From contig NZ_BLYI01000073.1 of the NCBI RefSeq assembly GCF_016586355.1, forward strand, positions 1 to 60,000: 60,000 bases of DNA, read 5' to 3'. The stretch's first letter is position 1, and every line of letters starts with the position of its first letter. Shown here piece by piece: positions 8,844 through 18,147 of the stretch. The stretch is from Anaerostipes butyraticus (GTDB taxonomy: Bacteria; Bacillota; Clostridia; Lachnospirales; Lachnospiraceae). Position numbers and translations under genes: made by a program. The notes beneath the pieces are model-generated. The model saw only the letters and a list, made by a program, of their open reading frames with translations, made no database searches and had not been told where the DNA came from.

Positions 8844-8882
8844 ATGAAACAAAGAACGAAGAGTAGCTGGGTGTGTAACTGA
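8844..8882 (+). CDS. Candidate 12-codon leader peptide upstream of the RHS gene
   Basis: ATG at 8844 follows AAAGGAGG with ideal spacing and encodes MKQRTKSSWVCN, ending at TGA 8880-8882, 31 bp before the RHS start. The ribosome site is stronger than that of most genes here. It may be a regulatory upstream ORF or a chance short frame; no homology is claimed. Confidence 0.4.
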   Translation: MKQRTKSSWVCN

Positions 8883-8913
8883 AAGTTTTAGCAAAATACA
8901 AAAAGGAGAATGT

Positions 8914-11900
8914 ATGAAAAAACATATCAAGAGAGGATTATGCAGTTTTCTGGCGTTTGTTCTGATGTTCACGTCAGTGCAGTGGGCGGAGATCGGAACG
9001 GCGGTCCGAAAGATTTATGGAGCGCAGGAAACGCAGGGAAACCAAAAAGAGGTCATAGATGCGGAGAGTACGAAAAGTTCGACGACGTTTCAGCTGGCCG
9101 GAGGAAAGAAGCAGACCGTTTTTTATGGACAGGATGTCCGGTTCGAAGATGAGGATGGAAATCTCAAAGATTATGATCCAACCCTTGTCAAAGTAGATGG
9201 AGGAAAAAGCGAGAGCGGGAAGGATTTAAAGGAATATCAATATACCAACAAAGAAGGAGATAAGAAGCATTATCTGCCGAAAGACCTGACACAGGACACT
9301 CCGATTTTGATGGAAAATGGCAATTATGTCATTTCTTTTGCTCCAATTTATGGAGAAAAGAAGAAAGATCAGACATCCGGTGATCAGAGTTCCGGAAAGA
9401 GCCAGCAGGAAGGACAGACGGACGAGAACGCAGGAGAGGACGAACAGCGCGGGACAGAAGAGGATGCAGACTCGGAGCAGGAAAAGACGACAGAGGAAAC
9501 AAAACCGCAGGCAAGATCCGCAGTAAAAAAAGCTGCTGTGAAAAGTCAGGATGCACAAAAGACAGAAAAAACGGCTTCAGACAAGACTGCTGCCGCAATG
9601 GAAAAAGCGGTGGCAGGAGAGAATGCATTTGCTGATATCCAGGAACTGACCCGGGGAGAGATAGAAAAAGAAGAGGTACTGAATGCGGAAGATGAGAAGG
9701 AAGAACTTCCAGTTAAAGTTTCCTATGAGTCTGATGATAAAGACTACATCTTTTCCTATCAATCACTGGATACCGGGATCAAGGAGAGCATTACACTGCA
9801 TGAAGCGCCGGATGATCATAAGCTTCAGTTCCGATTTTATGCCAAAGGCATGACAGCCAAGAAAAATGTCTTAGACGGCGGCATCACATTCTTGGACAAA
9901 GAGACCGGAGATATTGTGGCGTCTCTGGAAGCTCCAAACATGAATGATGCTTCTGGAAATGCTTACAGTGAACAAATTTCCTATGAGATCGAAGCAATCG
10001 AGGGAGAAGAAGACACCTATCTTTTGACTCTGGTATTAGACGGGGATTATTTTAAAGACTCCGGGCGGAAATATCCGGTAACGATCGATCCGACGGTCAC
10101 ATGGAAGGGATCCACAGACTTTTGGGATGTATATGTCATAAACGGCACCTACAAAGACATGAACTTTTATGATTCCGGTGTCACAGTTATGATGGCTGGA
10201 AAAGCGAAGCAGGGAGTGTGCCGTACTTATCTGAGATTTAAAGATTTTACGGAAAAGATCAAAGGGAAATATGTAGATTCTGCGTCGCTGACCATTTATG
10301 AGACGGAAAACAGCCAGAGCGGTCAGGTGATCGAAGCACGAAGGGTGACGGCAGGATGGACCAGACCGGGTCTTACCTGGAGCAATCGCCCGGGTTATTC
10401 AACCAATTATGGCACAACGACGACAACAGGAACCGCACGCAAAGCAAGATCGATCAATCTGACCAGTCATGCCAGAGAGGTTGCGTCTGGTGCGATCGCA
10501 TCTTGTGGGATCATGTTAAAGAATGCGGATGAGACCAAAAGTTTTGGAAAGTTTTATTCTTCCAGATATTCCAATGCGTCTTACCGGCCAAAGATGGTCG
10601 TAACTTACTATGACGGACCGACAGCGCCGGGCAGTGTGACAGCTTCGCCGCAGTATATCAAAAAAGATGGAAAAAGCACCATCGCATGGAGCGGAATTAC
10701 ATCGAAGTCACTGAAACAGGTTCAGTACCGTGTAGCGGCCCTGAACAGTGATAAAACAGAAGAGACGAAAGTCGTGAAAGACTACACGTCCACAGGAAAG
10801 AATACGGCAGGTGGAAATTATACGCTGGATGCGAAGAGTCTGAGACTGACGGATGGCATTTATCGAGTCAGCATCCGTGGACTGGACAATGGCGGGATTT
10901 ACGGAACAAGGAAAAGTGTCTATCTGTATGTAGACAGCGCAGCACCGAAGATCACAAGTGCTTCCATTGATGCCGGGGATGGCAAAGGAACGACAGAAGA
11001 CGATCCGTCTTCCAATATGACGCCGACGCTGAAATGGAATGTATCGGATTCCTATCTGTCAAAGATTGAGTATCAGGTTGGAAACGGAGAGAAAGTCAAG
11101 GCAGGAGATAAGGCCAGTGGTTCCGTCGAACTTCCGGCATCCTATTTTACAGACAGCGGGGCCTATGAAATTAAGCTGATTGTAACAGACCGGGCGGGAA
11201 ATCAGACAGAAAAGACTCTTACTTATCATTTTACAGACCAGGCGCAGGCAGATGAGTATCAGCCGCAGGATGCTTCCGTTCGGAAATCCTATGGGAAAGC
11301 GGTCATTTCCTGGAAGAAAGAAGAAGCCCTTCCGGGAAGCATCTACTATGAGGTGCATCGGGGAACCAGTGAGGATTTCCAGCCGTCTGACGCGACACTG
11401 GTACAGAGCGCGGTCAAGAACGCATGGTGTGCAGACACTCTGACAGGAAGCGGAAAAGAATATTATTATAAAGTCCGTGCGGTAAAGCTGGCAAAAAGCG
11501 GTAAAGTACTGGGAGCCAGTCAGACGGCGGATGCAGGAAAGATCCGGCAGGATGGAAAGAGCGAATATCAGCAGTCTCTGGGAAGCAAAGATTATCGCGA
11601 TACTGCGGAGGTTTCCACCCCGAACGGCACGGGAACGATTGATAAAGCCAGCGGAAATCTGACGTATGCGGCAGATGACTTTGATATTTCTGTAGGAGCC
11701 ATGGGATTGTCTCTTACGAGAACTTATAACAGCCAGACAGATAAGACAGGTATGCTGGGGAACGGATGGTATGATACATTCCATAAAAACCTGTATCAGG
11801 TGGGAAATGATATTGTGTTCCAGGATAGTGACGGAACGTATCTTACCTTCCAGAAAGATGGAGACGGTTATATCTCCAAAGAGAGCAAAGATTATACATT

Positions 11901-14900
11901 AAAACTTGAAAATGTAAAGAATGGAGGATTTGAAGAACAGTCTCCGAACGAAGGCAGTGAGAGTATTTTGGCAAGATCCGGAGAATCCAGTGAGGACTAT
12001 CGGCCAAGCCATAATGTTACAGTCTCATCCGGCGGGGAGACACAGATTGAGAAAGAAACCGTACAGAAGACCATCCTTTCCTCCTGTACGCTGACGGATA
12101 AGGATCAGAACGTTTATCGCTTTGATGCCAATGGATCCCTGACAGCGCAGGAAGACGCCAACGGCAATTATATCTTATATGAGTATGATGATCAGGGAAG
12201 ACTTGCTGCGGTTACGACCAACAAGAACCAGACGCTGACCATGGAATATGATGCTTCTGATCTGCTCCAGAAGATCAGTCTGCCGGATGGCACCAAAATG
12301 GCGTATACTTATGATGGAGATGGAAACTTAAAAGAAGCCAGACGTCAGTCCGCGGATCAGGGGCAGACCGTGTCATATCCATACAGTTATGATCAGGAAG
12401 GCTGGCTTGTTCAGATCAAAGATGCGAAAGGAAACAGTTATGCCATCGCTTATGAAGACAAGAAGGCTGTAAAATTTACGAAGCCAAATGGAGAATACCA
12501 GAAGCTTGTCTATGGGGATGGAACGACCACTGCCACATCCCATAAGGGAGACGGTACACAGATCGCCAAAGATTCCATGACCTATGAAAAGGCCACAGGA
12601 AAGATCTTGTCTGCGGTAAATCCTGCGGGGATCCGGACAACCTATCAATATGAAAATACAGCCAATCCTCTTCTGCAGACAGGAACAGAAACAACGGTTT
12701 CTTACCAGACGCTGACAGGAAGCGGAGCATCACGGAGTGTAAACTTCAAAACAGATGTCAAAGTGACCACATCGACAACCTATGATGCCAATGAAAATGT
12801 GACAAAAGAAGTGGATGAGACCGGACAGACGACAACAACGACCTATGGCAGCGGAGATCAGGCAAACCTTCCGCAAAAGGAAGTGACAAAGAACAGTGAT
12901 GGAGAGGCTGTTTCTGATATCGCGTATACCTATGATGAAAATGGGAATACCCTGACGGAAAAAGATTCCGTGGCGGAGACAGAGAGCCGTTACGCTTATG
13001 ACGAGGATGACAACTGGGAGATGACCGATGAGTGGACGTATGAGGAAGGAGAAGAGATCTCTCATGAAGAGATTTCCTCAGAGGAAGCAGATCACGAAGT
13101 AGAAGAATCTTCTACGACCAGTCAGGGAGATGTAACAGAAGCTTCCACCACGAAATACGATGCCATGGGACGTGAAATCGAGAGCACCGATGAGAATACC
13201 GGCGAAGTTACAAAGACGACCTATGATTTCATGGGACGTGCAGTAAAGACAGAAAAAGAACTGGAAGGAAAAACGCAGACCGAGACGAAGGCATATGATG
13301 CAAATGGAACTGTGACGTCAGAGACCAGCAGTGCCGGTGTGACAACGACCTATACATATGATTCTCTGAACCGTGTCGTAAGATCAGCAGAATCTGCAGA
13401 TGGACTCCAGACAGTAACAGAGACAGCTTATGGATATGAGGATGCACAGATCCGTACCTTAAGCGGAACGAAATCTTATGGAAATCTTTCGGTTGAGACG
13501 GTAAAGACCAATGGAAAGACGACGTCAAAGACATGGAAAGATGCATCAGGAAATGCGGTCCGTACGTTAAGCGGCGGGGTGTATACCGACCATGTGTTTA
13601 CGGACGATGGGAAAGAGATCGCAGCCATTGTTCTTGGAACTTCTGTGTCAGGAAGCGGCAGGATCACATTAAACCTCTATGACAAACAGGGGCAGCAGAC
13701 CCATACGATCCAGGATCCAAAGGTGGATGGAAATGAAGTCGGTACCAGTGAAGCATCGATCGTGACAGAAACGGAATACGATGCCAACGGAAACGAAGCA
13801 TCTGTTACAGATGGAAACGGAAACAAGACAGCCTATGGCTATGACGATCAGAACCGTCTGACAGAGGTTGAACAGGGAAGCCTGAAACATAAGATCTCTT
13901 ATGAAATAGGAGAGGACGGAAAGACAACGACCAGCCTTACCGATGCCAATGGTCATGTGAATCAGGAGGTTACCAATGCGGCCGGACTCACGGAACGCAC
14001 AGTGGATCTGGGTGATGGAGACGAGAAGATTGCTGTGTCCTATGAGTATGACGAGAAAGGAAATAAGACGAAGGAGACTTATGGGAACGGAGCATATCAG
14101 ACGTTCCGTTATGATAAGAAAAATCGTCTGATCAAAGCCGAATCTTACGAAGCGCCGGGACCGGCAGAGAGTGCGGGAAGCCGGACTTTGATGACAAAAT
14201 ACAGTTATGATATCCATGATCAGGTCATCGAGATGGCGGACTACGAAGTATCCGGGAATACAGAGACAGCATATCGCTACACAGAATATACTTATGACAG
14301 CAGGGGACGGATGACAGGATATGCCCAGCTCGACCAGAGCAGCCAGCCATCTGCGGATGAGATCAAGGCAAATCAGATTACGTACACATATAATGCAGAT
14401 GGAAATCTGGAAAAGGTGTCTTATCCGGCGAAGAAAAACGGAATGACAGGGCTTTCTTATATCTATGACGCCAATGGATGGCTCAGCGAGATTAAAGCAC
14501 AGACAGGATCTGCTCAGGAGACGATCCGTACTTATGTGTATGACGCTTATGGAAAGGTGACACAGATCAAAGACATCCGTGATATCGCATCAGGCGGCAG
14601 CAAAGCGGTACAGAAGGACTATACCTATGATCAGTTTGACCGCGTTACGAAGATGACCGGAAAAGATCTCGAAACCGGAAAAGAGATGGAGTCCTATACT
14701 TATGCTTATGATAAGAACTCCAATATCGTTAAGAAAACGGAGATCAACCGTTATTCTGCTAAGAAAGCAGTCAATGAGACAAAAGATTATACTTATGATG
14801 CTTTCGGACGATTGATCAAAACGGTCACGACCGATCATGCGGACGGGGATCAGAAAAAGACCGTCACCTATACCTATGATAATGCAGGCAACCGTCTGTC

Positions 14901-16227
14901 AGAAGATGATGGAAATGAAAAGACGACATATGCTTATAATGGACTGGATCAGATCAAGACAGCAACCGTGGAAAAAGGACAGGCAGTCGATTCTGTCCGT
15001 CAGTATTCTTATGATGGCAGCGGAAACGAGACGGAAGTAAAGGATACGAAAACGGGCGAGAGGACGCTGAAAGCTTACGATGCAAGGAACCGTCTGAGTG
15101 AAGTCGCTGTTATGACAAAGGACGGAAAAACTGGAGTGGTCCAGCAGAACAAGTATAATGGAGAAGATCAGAGGATCCGGAAGACCGAAGGAGACGCGAC
15201 GACAAACTATTACTATCAGGACGGTATGGTATCTTATACGACCGATGGAGAAGGAGAACAGACATCCCAGAACCTGATCGGCCTGGAAGGAAACATCATT
15301 GGAACGCAGCGTTACGATGGTGAGAAGACCTCTTACTATCTCTATAATAAGGACATCCAGGGAAGCACCACCAGCCTGATTAAAGAAGACGGGACAGCGG
15401 ATGCAGTTTATCGGTATACGGACTTCGGGGAAACAACGATCGAAGGAGATAACAAGGCCAGGAATGAGGTATGTTATACAGGTGGTATCTATGACAGCAC
15501 CACAGGGCTCTATTACCTGAATGCCAGATACTACAATCCGGAAGATGGAAGATTCCTGACAGAAGACACCTACCGGGGAGAGACAAAAGAACCAGATACA
15601 TGGCATTTGTATGCATATTGTAAAAACAATCCGGTAAATTATACAGATCCGAGTGGACATGTCGCAGTAAAAGTAGTTAATGGCATTGTAGGGGCTATAC
15701 TGGGAGTAGGAGTAGATAGTGCATTGAAGTGTTTTTTACATTATGTGGCAAAGAAGGGCTCACTTAGAGGATTTAAGATAAGTGTCAATGAGTTTGTGTC
15801 ATCAGCTTTCTCTGGATTAATGGATGGTATTTTAATGTCATCAAAGTTAAAGAGAAACGCACAGGTTGTAGCTGGAGCAGTAAAAGGGGCATTAGCATCA
15901 TATATAAAAAATAGAAAACGTAATTTAAAAACAATAATGAAAAATATGTTCATTGATGCTGCTGTTGGTGGTGTATGTGGGCTTTTAGGAGGAAATGGAA
16001 TTGCAAGAAAATATTGGAATAGAGGATTGTTTAGGAAAGGAAGTTACACATATAAAAAGGTTACGATTAAATACGGAACTAAAATAAAAATAACTTCTAG
16101 AAACTTTAAGATGACAAAGACGGTTGCAAAGGAGAGTGCAAAAGCTTTTGCGAAGGGGACAGGATTAAATGTTCTTGCCACAGGCACTATTTCTTTAATA
16201 AAGAAGTGTAAGAAATGGATGAGGTAA
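8914..16227 (+). CDS. Giant secreted RHS/YD-repeat polymorphic toxin
   Basis: 2437 residues. A Sec signal peptide (about 1-37: KK charge, FLAFVLMFTSVQ core) is followed by a Glu/Lys-rich low-complexity linker (about 145-240), and a DNRLRE-type domain (about 395-570, containing YLRFKDF and TWSNRPGY). Two fibronectin-III-like segments follow (about 570-680 and 775-880), then a DUF6531-like RHS entry (VSTPNGTGTIDKASGNL) at about 905. Long YD repeats (YxYDxxGN...) run to the RHS core end at about 2245 (TTGLYYLNARYYNPEDGRF ... NYTDPSG). An acidic insertion lies at about 1365-1405. The last 189 residues (tip) are unrelated to the core: basic, Gly/Ala-rich, with GAILGVGV and GGVCGLLGG stretches, encoded by AT-richer DNA. 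By family knowledge the RHS shell encases a variable toxin tip. The tip's activity is not recognised; its hydrophobic, basic character hints at membrane action. Confidence 0.9.
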   Translation: MKKHIKRGLCSFLAFVLMFTSVQWAEIGTAVRKIYGAQETQGNQKEVIDAESTKSSTTFQLAGGKKQTVFYGQDVRFEDEDGNLKDYDPTLVKVDGGKSESGKDLKEYQYTNKEGDKKHYLPKDLTQDTPILMENGNYVISFAPIYGEKKKDQTSGDQSSGKSQQEGQTDENAGEDEQRGTEEDADSEQEKTTEETKPQARSAVKKAAVKSQDAQKTEKTASDKTAAAMEKAVAGENAFADIQELTRGEIEKEEVLNAEDEKEELPVKVSYESDDKDYIFSYQSLDTGIKESITLHEAPDDHKLQFRFYAKGMTAKKNVLDGGITFLDKETGDIVASLEAPNMNDASGNAYSEQISYEIEAIEGEEDTYLLTLVLDGDYFKDSGRKYPVTIDPTVTWKGSTDFWDVYVINGTYKDMNFYDSGVTVMMAGKAKQGVCRTYLRFKDFTEKIKGKYVDSASLTIYETENSQSGQVIEARRVTAGWTRPGLTWSNRPGYSTNYGTTTTTGTARKARSINLTSHAREVASGAIASCGIMLKNADETKSFGKFYSSRYSNASYRPKMVVTYYDGPTAPGSVTASPQYIKKDGKSTIAWSGITSKSLKQVQYRVAALNSDKTEETKVVKDYTSTGKNTAGGNYTLDAKSLRLTDGIYRVSIRGLDNGGIYGTRKSVYLYVDSAAPKITSASIDAGDGKGTTEDDPSSNMTPTLKWNVSDSYLSKIEYQVGNGEKVKAGDKASGSVELPASYFTDSGAYEIKLIVTDRAGNQTEKTLTYHFTDQAQADEYQPQDASVRKSYGKAVISWKKEEALPGSIYYEVHRGTSEDFQPSDATLVQSAVKNAWCADTLTGSGKEYYYKVRAVKLAKSGKVLGASQTADAGKIRQDGKSEYQQSLGSKDYRDTAEVSTPNGTGTIDKASGNLTYAADDFDISVGAMGLSLTRTYNSQTDKTGMLGNGWYDTFHKNLYQVGNDIVFQDSDGTYLTFQKDGDGYISKESKDYTLKLENVKNGGFEEQSPNEGSESILARSGESSEDYRPSHNVTVSSGGETQIEKETVQKTILSSCTLTDKDQNVYRFDANGSLTAQEDANGNYILYEYDDQGRLAAVTTNKNQTLTMEYDASDLLQKISLPDGTKMAYTYDGDGNLKEARRQSADQGQTVSYPYSYDQEGWLVQIKDAKGNSYAIAYEDKKAVKFTKPNGEYQKLVYGDGTTTATSHKGDGTQIAKDSMTYEKATGKILSAVNPAGIRTTYQYENTANPLLQTGTETTVSYQTLTGSGASRSVNFKTDVKVTTSTTYDANENVTKEVDETGQTTTTTYGSGDQANLPQKEVTKNSDGEAVSDIAYTYDENGNTLTEKDSVAETESRYAYDEDDNWEMTDEWTYEEGEEISHEEISSEEADHEVEESSTTSQGDVTEASTTKYDAMGREIESTDENTGEVTKTTYDFMGRAVKTEKELEGKTQTETKAYDANGTVTSETSSAGVTTTYTYDSLNRVVRSAESADGLQTVTETAYGYEDAQIRTLSGTKSYGNLSVETVKTNGKTTSKTWKDASGNAVRTLSGGVYTDHVFTDDGKEIAAIVLGTSVSGSGRITLNLYDKQGQQTHTIQDPKVDGNEVGTSEASIVTETEYDANGNEASVTDGNGNKTAYGYDDQNRLTEVEQGSLKHKISYEIGEDGKTTTSLTDANGHVNQEVTNAAGLTERTVDLGDGDEKIAVSYEYDEKGNKTKETYGNGAYQTFRYDKKNRLIKAESYEAPGPAESAGSRTLMTKYSYDIHDQVIEMADYEVSGNTETAYRYTEYTYDSRGRMTGYAQLDQSSQPSADEIKANQITYTYNADGNLEKVSYPAKKNGMTGLSYIYDANGWLSEIKAQTGSAQETIRTYVYDAYGKVTQIKDIRDIASGGSKAVQKDYTYDQFDRVTKMTGKDLETGKEMESYTYAYDKNSNIVKKTEINRYSAKKAVNETKDYTYDAFGRLIKTVTTDHADGDQKKTVTYTYDNAGNRLSEDDGNEKTTYAYNGLDQIKTATVEKGQAVDSVRQYSYDGSGNETEVKDTKTGERTLKAYDARNRLSEVAVMTKDGKTGVVQQNKYNGEDQRIRKTEGDATTNYYYQDGMVSYTTDGEGEQTSQNLIGLEGNIIGTQRYDGEKTSYYLYNKDIQGSTTSLIKEDGTADAVYRYTDFGETTIEGDNKARNEVCYTGGIYDSTTGLYYLNARYYNPEDGRFLTEDTYRGETKEPDTWHLYAYCKNNPVNYTDPSGHVAVKVVNGIVGAILGVGVDSALKCFLHYVAKKGSLRGFKISVNEFVSSAFSGLMDGILMSSKLKRNAQVVAGAVKGALASYIKNRKRNLKTIMKNMFIDAAVGGVCGLLGGNGIARKYWNRGLFRKGSYTYKKVTIKYGTKIKITSRNFKMTKTVAKESAKAFAKGTGLNVLATGTISLIKKCKKWMR

Positions 16228-16244
16228 TAACTTTAGATGAATTT

Positions 16245-16275
16245 GTAGTCCGGATATTTTTAATATCTGGACTAC
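16245..16275 (+). terminator. Strong hairpin after the RHS gene, without a T tract
   Basis: GTAGTCCGGATAT / ATATCTGGACTAC is a 13-bp stem with a short T-rich loop, 18 bp after the RHS stop. The sequence after it (GAAAGTATAAAAG) has no U run, so it could stabilise the transcript end or partly terminate rather than act as a classic terminator. Confidence 0.5.
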
Positions 16276-16351
16276 GAAAGTATAAAAGAAAAAATTATTT
16301 TTCTGAAAATCAAATTATGTTTTTGGTTTTAGATATGTAGAAGGTGAATAA

Positions 16352-17182
16352 ATGAAACTATTTAATATGGAAAAAACTTTTAAGCGAGCTTTTTGGATAG
16401 CGGTGGTTCTTTGGTTGATTGCTACGATTGAAGTTGGATATATTTTTATATTGGTAAAAGAAGAGTGGAAATATACAGTAAATATAGATAATTGCGAGGC
16501 GGGAAAAGGGCGAATAAGAGAAATAAGGAATGGTTCAAAACAAGAAAATGGAGAAGTATTAAAGTACATTACTCTAGAAGACGGCAGTAAGATTTGCATC
16601 TTTAGAAAAGAAGGGGAATGGAAAGAGTATCCAGTTATTAAGGAAAAGAATCTGATGAATTTGCAGAAAGGAGAAAATCTTGTATATACACGAGATGAAG
16701 AAAATGCAATAAAAGGACATAATCTTGTGTATGATATAGAGATAAAAGGGAAGCAATATATGCCTCTAGGAGAGGTCAGAAAAGCTGATAAGATAAATAA
16801 TGGGATTAATGTACTCGCAGTTGCTATGTTTGCTTTTTTTTCAATTTTTATGTTTGGAATGATGCTCTTTTTTTATAAAAATGCGGAAACGAGTGATATG
16901 TACATTAAAGAGGAAGAGGACTATGAAGAAATACAGGAGAGAGATAGAAGAAGAAAAATATTGGCCTTTGTATTTGGGGAATTTATGGCTCTTTGGGCAC
17001 TCTACTCCATAAAAGATTATTTTCATTTTCATTTTCCTCTGACCCAGGTGTTTGCCTATTTGCAGATTATAGGAATTACTGCATGGAAGCTGAAAAAAGC
17101 GGAGACACGGCTGGAACGAGAAAAGATCGTATTGTGTGCTTTATATATTACAGTTCTCGTAACGATGATGATTTTTCTTTAA
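16352..17182 (+). CDS. Multi-pass membrane protein, candidate immunity protein of the RHS tip
   Basis: 276 residues, no family recognised. Membrane segments lie at about 14-35, 147-170, 205-243 (one or two helices) and 256-275. A polar domain (about 36-145) between the first two probably faces outward, and a charged acidic loop (KEEEDYEEIQERDRRRK) is cytosolic. It is the first gene after the RHS toxin, separated by 124 bp, and shares its AT-rich composition. In polymorphic toxin loci this is the usual place for the cognate immunity gene. A membrane immunity protein would suit a membrane-active tip. The ATG has AGAAGGTG upstream. Function is inferred from position. Confidence 0.6.
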   Translation: MKLFNMEKTFKRAFWIAVVLWLIATIEVGYIFILVKEEWKYTVNIDNCEAGKGRIREIRNGSKQENGEVLKYITLEDGSKICIFRKEGEWKEYPVIKEKNLMNLQKGENLVYTRDEENAIKGHNLVYDIEIKGKQYMPLGEVRKADKINNGINVLAVAMFAFFSIFMFGMMLFFYKNAETSDMYIKEEEDYEEIQERDRRRKILAFVFGEFMALWALYSIKDYFHFHFPLTQVFAYLQIIGITAWKLKKAETRLEREKIVLCALYITVLVTMMIFL

Positions 17183-17198
17183 CTGAAAAATAAAAAGG

Positions 17199-17585
17199 GT
17201 GGGTGAATTTGATTTGGAATACATTGGTTCAGTTTTTCTGATACTTTTAGTGTCTGTTATTTTGAGCTTAATTGAGACATTAATGACTATTGGTTCGGAT
17301 TTCGGTGAGTTTAGAAAAATGTTTGGCAAGAAAAAATTAGTGTTTTGGATTATTGTAGATGCAGTTGTTTTCGGAATTGTAGATTATCTGGAAATTGTGC
17401 TGGGATGGAGAGTACCGCTGCGAAAAGTTTTTGCGCTTTTGTTCTTTCTTCTTTTTGCGGTTTATTGCTATAAACAATGCGAAGATGCAGAAGAAAAAAG
17501 AGATACGATGATACTTTTAGTGGTGTCATTTGTCATTATAATTGCAGGTGGGCAGTTGCTATGTGTACTGCTGGAACAATGGTAA
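17199..17585 (+). CDS. Small membrane protein, unknown (candidate immunity or orphan)
   Basis: 128 residues with about four hydrophobic segments (near 5-25, 45-62, 70-88 and 100-125). It starts 16 bp after the preceding membrane protein, so the two are likely co-transcribed. A GTG at 17199 opens the frame. A TTG at 17214, 8 bp after GGGTGGGTG, is an equally good start. No family is recognised. Context suggests a second immunity or accessory protein of the RHS locus. Confidence 0.55.
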   Translation: MGEFDLEYIGSVFLILLVSVILSLIETLMTIGSDFGEFRKMFGKKKLVFWIIVDAVVFGIVDYLEIVLGWRVPLRKVFALLFFLLFAVYCYKQCEDAEEKRDTMILLVVSFVIIIAGGQLLCVLLEQW

Positions 17586-17625
17586 AAAATGAGTCCTGCT
17601 ATGTAAAGAACAACCAAAGCCGACC

Positions 17626-17715
17626 ACTTATTTTTGTGCATTTTCCATAAAGTTAAAAAATTTGAGGTCTATCGTTACTTTGGCCTTCTTTTTCCGGATA
17701 TATAAGTGAAGATAT
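17626..17715 (+). promoter_or_regulatory. Copy B of the duplicated RHS promoter module
   Basis: About 90 bp closely matching 8737-8825, including AAAGTTAAAAAA, TTTGAGGTC, CGTTACTTTGG and TTTTTCCGGATATATAAGTGAAG-like sequence. It places the gene at 17734 under the same probable control as the RHS toxin. Differences are single-base substitutions plus one indel. Confidence 0.65.
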
Positions 17716-17733
17716 AAGGAAGGAAAAGAGAAA

Positions 17734-18147
17734 ATGAAAAAATTAGTAAGTGTATTAGAAGTGCTGCTGGCGGTTATTTTTATATTGATTTCACTGTTGC
17801 TTTTATTGTTAATAGATCCAACAGGAAGAGATTGGGAGATCAATCTTCATGAAGGTTATATCATACAATCATTGAATGCAGAGGAACAGTCACTGATCCG
17901 GTGGACGAAAGAGCGAGAAGAGAAAGATTCTCTGAATTCCGCAGCACTCATTTTAGACGGAACTTTTAAAAAATTTTATGCAGATGATGATTATATTATG
18001 ATTTTTGAAATGAAGAATAAAACATATTATTGTGTGAACAGAGAAAATGAAGAAATCATATTTAAAAGTCAGGATGAGGATAAAGTAAAAAATTTCTCCC
18101 AAAAAGTATTGGGAAAAAGAAATATCGAATGGGAGGAATTGGGATGA
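17734..18147 (+). CDS. Membrane-anchored small protein of the RHS locus
   Basis: 137 residues. One N-terminal membrane helix (about 5-28, a run of Leu/Ile/Val) is followed by a soluble domain ending in TYYCVNRENEEIIFKSQ and VKNFSQKVLGKRNIEWEEL. A decayed relative of this domain is encoded at 20609-20829 (see that entry), so the family is duplicated within the locus. It sits directly behind promoter copy B. The last four bases overlap the next gene (ATGA), indicating coupling. No named family is recognised; an immunity role is inferred from context. Confidence 0.55.
   Translation: MKKLVSVLEVLLAVIFILISLLLLLLIDPTGRDWEINLHEGYIIQSLNAEEQSLIRWTKEREEKDSLNSAALILDGTFKKFYADDDYIMIFEMKNKTYYCVNRENEEIIFKSQDEDKVKNFSQKVLGKRNIEWEELG

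Noticed and set aside
10000-15660. Many minus-strand open frames inside the RHS gene
   Set aside because: They are shadows of the repetitive YD coding sequence, lack ribosome sites and have implausible composition.
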